From: Weizmannia acidilactici
GTDB lineage: Bacteria; Bacillota; Bacilli; Bacillales; Bacillaceae_C
Assembly (NCBI RefSeq): GCF_008974185.1
Contig: NZ_BKZP01000025.1
Location: 1 to 50,141, forward strand
Reading direction: 5' to 3'
DNA: 50,141 nt
Shown here: positions 46,759 to 50,141 of the stretch, piece after piece
How positions within the stretch are numbered: position 1 is the first letter of the stretch
Layout of the letters: each line of letters begins with the position of its first letter
Notes under the pieces: model-generated
The model's input: only the letters and a program-made list of their open reading frames with translations
What the model was told of the DNA's origin: nothing
The model's database searches: none
Position numbers and translations under genes: made by a program

Positions 46759-47601
46759 ATGGAATCTTTTAAAGTAAAAAAAGTGTTAAACAACAATGTA
46801 TTGATTGCCACTCACCCCCGATATGAAGAAACCGTGTTAATTGGCAAAGGCATCGGTTTTAACCGTAAAAAAGATGAAATCATTTCGCAGGAATCGGCAG
46901 AAAAAATGTTTGTGCTGAAAAATGAAAAGGAGCAGGAACAATATATCAAATTGATCCCTTCTATTGATAACAAAACGCTCGAAGTCATTATTTCAGCAAT
47001 TGAAATGATCCGCAACCGGACCGATTCGCCTTTAAATGAACATATTCATGTTGCATTAACGGACCATATCGCTTTTGCCATTAACCGCATCCGGCAAGGG
47101 CTGGCTGTGAAAAATCCGTTTGTTGCCGAAACAAAAATCCTCTACCCGCGCGAATACGAAATTGCACGTGAAGTGGTGGATTATATTAATGAGGCAACGG
47201 ACGTTTATTTGCCGGAAGGGGAAGTCGGGTTTATCGCGCTTCATATCCACAGTGCGGTAACGGATAAACAGCTTTCCGAATTGAGCAGGCATTCCCACCT
47301 GATTTCGCAGCTCATTTCAACCGTGGAACATGAATTTAAAATCACTTTAGACAAAGACAGCACAAATTATATGCGTCTTGTCCGCCATTTGCAGTATACG
47401 ATTGACCGCGTGCTGACGGGGGAAAAAATGAATGAACCGGAGAAATTAAATTATTTCTTGCAACAGGAGTACCCGCGGTGTTATAATTTGTCGTGGAAAT
47501 TGATTAAAATCATGCAGCAAACATTGAAAAAACCGGTGTATGATGCCGAGGCCGTCTACTTGACGATGCATCTGCAGCGGATACAGGCTAAGATGGAATA
47601 G
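46759..47601 (+). CDS. glcT: GlcT, BglG-family transcription antiterminator
   Basis: An RNA-binding antiterminator of 280 residues, controlled by PTS phosphorylation. The N-terminal co-antiterminator domain starts ESFKVKKVLNNNVLIA and has GKGIGFNRKK. Two PRD domains follow, with histidines in NEHIHVALTDHIAF and GFIALHIHSA (PRD1) and in RLVRHLQYTIDR and VYLTMHLQRI (PRD2). The sequence fits GlcT rather than LicT/SacT. The start is ATG 46759, after AAGGGGGATCG. Its RNA target lies just after the gene, before the PTS permease gene. Confidence 0.93.
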   Translation: MESFKVKKVLNNNVLIATHPRYEETVLIGKGIGFNRKKDEIISQESAEKMFVLKNEKEQEQYIKLIPSIDNKTLEVIISAIEMIRNRTDSPLNEHIHVALTDHIAFAINRIRQGLAVKNPFVAETKILYPREYEIAREVVDYINEATDVYLPEGEVGFIALHIHSAVTDKQLSELSRHSHLISQLISTVEHEFKITLDKDSTNYMRLVRHLQYTIDRVLTGEKMNEPEKLNYFLQQEYPRCYNLSWKLIKIMQQTLKKPVYDAEAVYLTMHLQRIQAKME

Positions 47602-47620
47602 TTTAAAACTTCATCATATT

Positions 47621-47727
47621 GTACGTGTTACTGATTCGATCAGGCATGAGTGAAAAAGATGACGGAAATGCATTTATGGGCATACTACCCGTAAATGTTT
47701 TCCTTTTTTCCTCATGCCTTTTTCTTT
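47621..47727 (+). promoter_or_regulatory. GlcT RNA antiterminator (RAT) and overlapping terminator
   Basis: The RAT lies at about 47621-47654 (core GTGTTACTGATTCGATCAGG, with stem CTGAT/ATCAG). It matches what I recall of the B. subtilis ptsG RAT. Its 3' part overlaps the 5' arm of a long terminator: GGCATGAG (47643-47650) pairs with CTCATGCC (47711-47718), with inner stems GGAAA/TTTCC and CATTTATGGG/CCCGTAAATG, then TTTTTCTTT. GlcT bound to the RAT would prevent the terminator and allow transcription of the permease. Confidence 0.88.
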
Positions 47728-47801
47728 GTGTAAAAAAGTTTGCTGTGCTGGTCGATCTGTTTCCGGCAAAAATTTCTTAACTTAATAAGAGGAGGATTTA
47801 C

Positions 47802-49784
47802 ATGGCAAAGAAAGATTATGCGCAGCTTGCCCATGATATTGTCGCAAATGTCGGCGGGCCTGATAATGTTAAATCATTGGTGCACTGCGCGACCCGTTTG
47901 CGTTTCCGTTTAAAAGATGCAGGGCAAGCAAATAAAGAACTGCTTGAAGACCTGCCAAATGTACTGACGGCAGTAAACGCAGGCGGACAGTACCAGGTTG
48001 TCATCGGGGATGAAGTCGTTCCTGTCTATAACGCCATTATGGATGCTTACCATTTTACGGCTTCCGATGTCGGATCTGACAATGATGCGGCTGCGGAAGA
48101 AAGCGAAGAAAAAGGCAATATTTTTGACCGCTTTGTTGCAGTTCTTTCCGGTATTTTCACGCCGTTTATCTCTGTTCTTGCAGGTGCCGGCGTTTTAAAA
48201 GGTGTTGCAATCCTTTTGGCAAGCACGCATGTTGTTTCGACATCTTCAGTTTGGTACAGCATTCTGAACGCACTGGCAACAGGTGTGTTTACACTGCTTC
48301 CGATCTTTATTGCCATTACGGCTGCTGATAAATTCAATACAAACCGTTTTATTGCCGTTGCGCTTGCAGCAGCGATGATTTATCCGCTGACGGATAGCAG
48401 TATCCCGAAAATCGGCCATTTAGGCAGCTACGCCATCAATTTTAAACAGTACGGTGGTGCGGTCATTCCGACGATTTTGGCAATCTGGCTCATGAGCTAT
48501 ATTGAAAGATGGTTCAAAAAGCATCTTCCGGCCGTTGCCCAGCTCGTATTTGTGCCGTTCTTTACATTGCTTGTTGCCGGTGCTTTGACCTTTATCGTCA
48601 TCGGACCTTTAGGCAACGCCATCGGTATGGGGCTTGCTTACGGCTATAAATACCTGTACAGCCTGAGCCCTGCCGTTGCCGGATTTATTTTGGCAGGCTT
48701 GTTCCAGGTATTTGTTGTCTTCGGACTGCACTGGGGAATTCTGCCGATTTCCTTGATCAACATTCAAAACTACGGTTATGACACATTGCTGGCCATGATG
48801 TTTGTTGCAGTATTCGGCCAGTTTGGTGCAGTGGCAGGCGCCATTTTTAAAGCAAAAAAATCCAAAAACAGGGAAATTGCTGTTTCAGCTGCCATCAGTA
48901 ACTTTTTCGGAATTACTGAGCCGGCGATTTACGGCATTAACCTGAAATACAAAAAAGGTTTTATTTTCGGTTTGATCGCAAGCGCAATCGGTGGCGCCAT
49001 TGCTGGCTTTGCCGGCGTAAAAGCCTTCCAATATTCACAGATTATGAACTTCTTTGAACTTCCGCTGTTTATCGGCAAAGGTTCAAGTGTTGTAATGGAA
49101 GCCATTGCGGTCATTGTCGCATGGGTGATCGCATTCCTGCTCGTGTTAATCTTTGGGTTTAATGAAGAAAATAATGAAACAATGTTTGCGAACTTATCAG
49201 TGGGCAAAAAGAGCCTGACTGAAAAGAAAACAGCTGCGCTGGAAAGCAAAATGGACAAAGAACGCCCGGAACTTCCAAAAGTGGATACAACCGGAATGGA
49301 ACTGAAGGAAATCATCTACAATCCGGTAAAAGGCCGCGTCGTGCCGCTCACTTCCGTAAATGATCCGGTCTTCAGCTCCGAAGCGATGGGTAAGGGCGTC
49401 GGCGTTGTGCCGGAAGAAGGAAAAGTCGTGGCGCCGTTTGACGGGCAAGTATCTGTTGCCTTCCCGACAGACCATGCATTCGGCCTCCAATCCGATCAGG
49501 GTGCAGAAGTTTTGATCCACGTCGGAATCGACACCGTCAACTTGAATGGAGAACACTTTAATTCTAATGTCAAAGCCGGAGACCGCATCAAAAAAGGCGA
49601 TGTGATCGGCACATTTGATTCGGAAAAAATCAAAGCAGCCGGTTATGACACCACAACGATGGTCATTGTCACGAATACGATGGCGTATGACGCGGTTGAA
49701 CAAACGGCTTTGGGTGAAACTTATGCAGAAGAAGCTTTGTTGAACTTGTATAAAAAGCAAGAAGCGGTTGTTGAGGGTAAATAA
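47802..49784 (+). CDS. PTS permease IIBCA, beta-glucoside/sucrose type, behind a GlcT RAT
   Basis: A 660-residue sugar permease in B-C-A order. IIB has the phosphocysteine in LVHCATRLRFRL; IIC (about 105-455) has roughly ten helices and GITEPAIYGINLKY; the C-terminal IIA has the phosphohistidine in VLIHVGIDTVNL. This is the BglP/ScrA family, not the glucose family, whose PtsG has C-B-A order. AGAGGAGG precedes the ATG. GlcT and its RAT are directly upstream, so induction by glucose is expected. The transported sugar is not certain: glucose or beta-glucosides are candidates. Confidence 0.9.
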   Translation: MAKKDYAQLAHDIVANVGGPDNVKSLVHCATRLRFRLKDAGQANKELLEDLPNVLTAVNAGGQYQVVIGDEVVPVYNAIMDAYHFTASDVGSDNDAAAEESEEKGNIFDRFVAVLSGIFTPFISVLAGAGVLKGVAILLASTHVVSTSSVWYSILNALATGVFTLLPIFIAITAADKFNTNRFIAVALAAAMIYPLTDSSIPKIGHLGSYAINFKQYGGAVIPTILAIWLMSYIERWFKKHLPAVAQLVFVPFFTLLVAGALTFIVIGPLGNAIGMGLAYGYKYLYSLSPAVAGFILAGLFQVFVVFGLHWGILPISLINIQNYGYDTLLAMMFVAVFGQFGAVAGAIFKAKKSKNREIAVSAAISNFFGITEPAIYGINLKYKKGFIFGLIASAIGGAIAGFAGVKAFQYSQIMNFFELPLFIGKGSSVVMEAIAVIVAWVIAFLLVLIFGFNEENNETMFANLSVGKKSLTEKKTAALESKMDKERPELPKVDTTGMELKEIIYNPVKGRVVPLTSVNDPVFSSEAMGKGVGVVPEEGKVVAPFDGQVSVAFPTDHAFGLQSDQGAEVLIHVGIDTVNLNGEHFNSNVKAGDRIKKGDVIGTFDSEKIKAAGYDTTTMVIVTNTMAYDAVEQTALGETYAEEALLNLYKKQEAVVEGK

Positions 49785-49810
49785 AATTTAAGCAAACAGG
49801 CAAGAAGTTT

Positions 49811-49855
49811 AAAAGTGGTGAGATGCCATAAAAGGCAGAAGCTCACCGCTTTTCT
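49811..49855 (+). terminator. Terminator of the IIBCA gene
   Basis: AAAAGTGGTGAG (49811-49822) pairs with CTCACCGCTTTT (49842-49853), with an inner TGCC/GGCA stem. Confidence 0.88.
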
Positions 49856-49926
49856 GTTAGGTGAATGAATTTTTTGGCAGCTGTATTTTTTGCCGTACCC
49901 GGAAAAAATTTCACCGCTTTTTCAGA

Positions 49927-50027
49927 TTGACGAAAAATATGAATGGTGATATTATGGTTAAGCTGGTTCGTGGGAAACGAAAAAACAATAAAAAAGTTGT
50001 TGACGCTGATTAGATGTTATGATATAA
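49927..50027 (+). promoter_or_regulatory. Tandem rRNA promoters P1 and P2
   Basis: P1: TTGACG (49927-49932), 17 bp, TATTAT (49950-49955). P2: TTGACG (49999-50004), 17 bp, TATAAT (50022-50027). The two identical -35 boxes are 72 bp apart, as is usual for rrn operons of Bacillus. A boxA-like stretch (TGATCCTTGAAAACT, about 50061-50075) follows in the leader. Confidence 0.85.
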
Positions 50028-50123
50028 TATTTAAGTCGCTGTTAAACGGGCGACGCAAGATTGATCCTTGAAAACTGAACAAAGCGAAACGTCAATTTTC
50101 TAACGAGCTTTTATCAAACATCT

Positions 50124-50141
50124 TTTATCGAGAGTTTGATC
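50124..50141 (+). rRNA. 16S rRNA, 5' end only
   Basis: TTTATCGAGAGTTTGATC is the start of Bacillus 16S rRNA (usual form TTTATCGGAGAGTTTGATC; one G fewer here). The window ends inside the universal 27F primer site. The upstream leader and promoters support the call. Confidence 0.88.

Overview
The window looks like a chromosomal segment of a low-to-moderate G+C Firmicute of the Bacillaceae. The evidence is AGGAGG-type ribosome-binding sites, a CIRCE-controlled groESL operon, Rex, ScrR and GlcT regulators, guanine riboswitches and ABC-F/Tat/groE synteny as in the Bacillus subtilis ydi region. Protein-level resemblance and gene mix suggest Heyndrickxia (Bacillus) coagulans or a close relative; this is inference from memory, not a database result. 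The segment lies between ribosomal RNA gene regions: it opens with an initiator tRNA(Met) gene, as found after an rRNA cluster, and closes with tandem rRNA promoters and the first bases of a 16S gene.

Region 1 (1-12.2 kb, core): tRNA-fMet, then the t6A/RimI operon tsaE-tsaB-rimI-tsaD. A decayed IS1182-family element sits directly against the tsaD stop codon and separates tsaD from a dense cluster of DnaA boxes. Next come a YdiF-type ABC-F ATPase (minus), rex, tatC (preceded by a 37-codon coupled ORF where tatA would be expected), ydiK/ydiL (minus) and groES-groEL with CIRCE.

Region 2 (12.3-22.3 kb): a small WYL-like protein with a LexA-box-like promoter; a minus-strand GT-C-like protein/GT2/GtrA wall-glycosylation set; a dipeptide epimerase; an NAD salvage group (pncA-pncB-nadE); a moxR-type ATPase relic; and guaA behind a guanine riboswitch with a readable terminator/antiterminator switch.

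Region 3 (22.4-31.9 kb, sugar use, more AT-rich in its first half): scrR-scrB (minus) diverging from scrA-scrK-alpha-1,6-glucosidase (plus). This is followed by a decayed stretch, a perfect 16-bp inverted repeat overlapping a cre-like site, an unknown 77-aa protein and the 6-phospho-beta-glucosidase bglC.

Region 4 (31.9-45 kb): an endonuclease I gene with two compensating homopolymer frameshifts, a DASS-family anion transporter, an unknown 564-aa membrane protein, a frameshifted radical SAM/SPASM gene, a two-component system with a three-gene ABC exporter resembling LnrJKLMN (linearmycin resistance), an MFS transporter, and two adjacent pseudogenes (ABC exporter and GH1 glycosidase).

Region 5 (45-50.1 kb): a second guanine riboswitch before a PbuG-type purine permease; glcT and its RNA antiterminator target followed by a PTS permease of IIBCA (beta-glucoside/sucrose) order rather than the usual glucose IICBA order; then the rRNA promoters. 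No CRISPR array, prophage or obvious anti-phage island was found. The most interesting signals are regulatory: the DnaA-box cluster, the GlcT target before a IIBCA permease, and the hairpin before the 77-aa gene.
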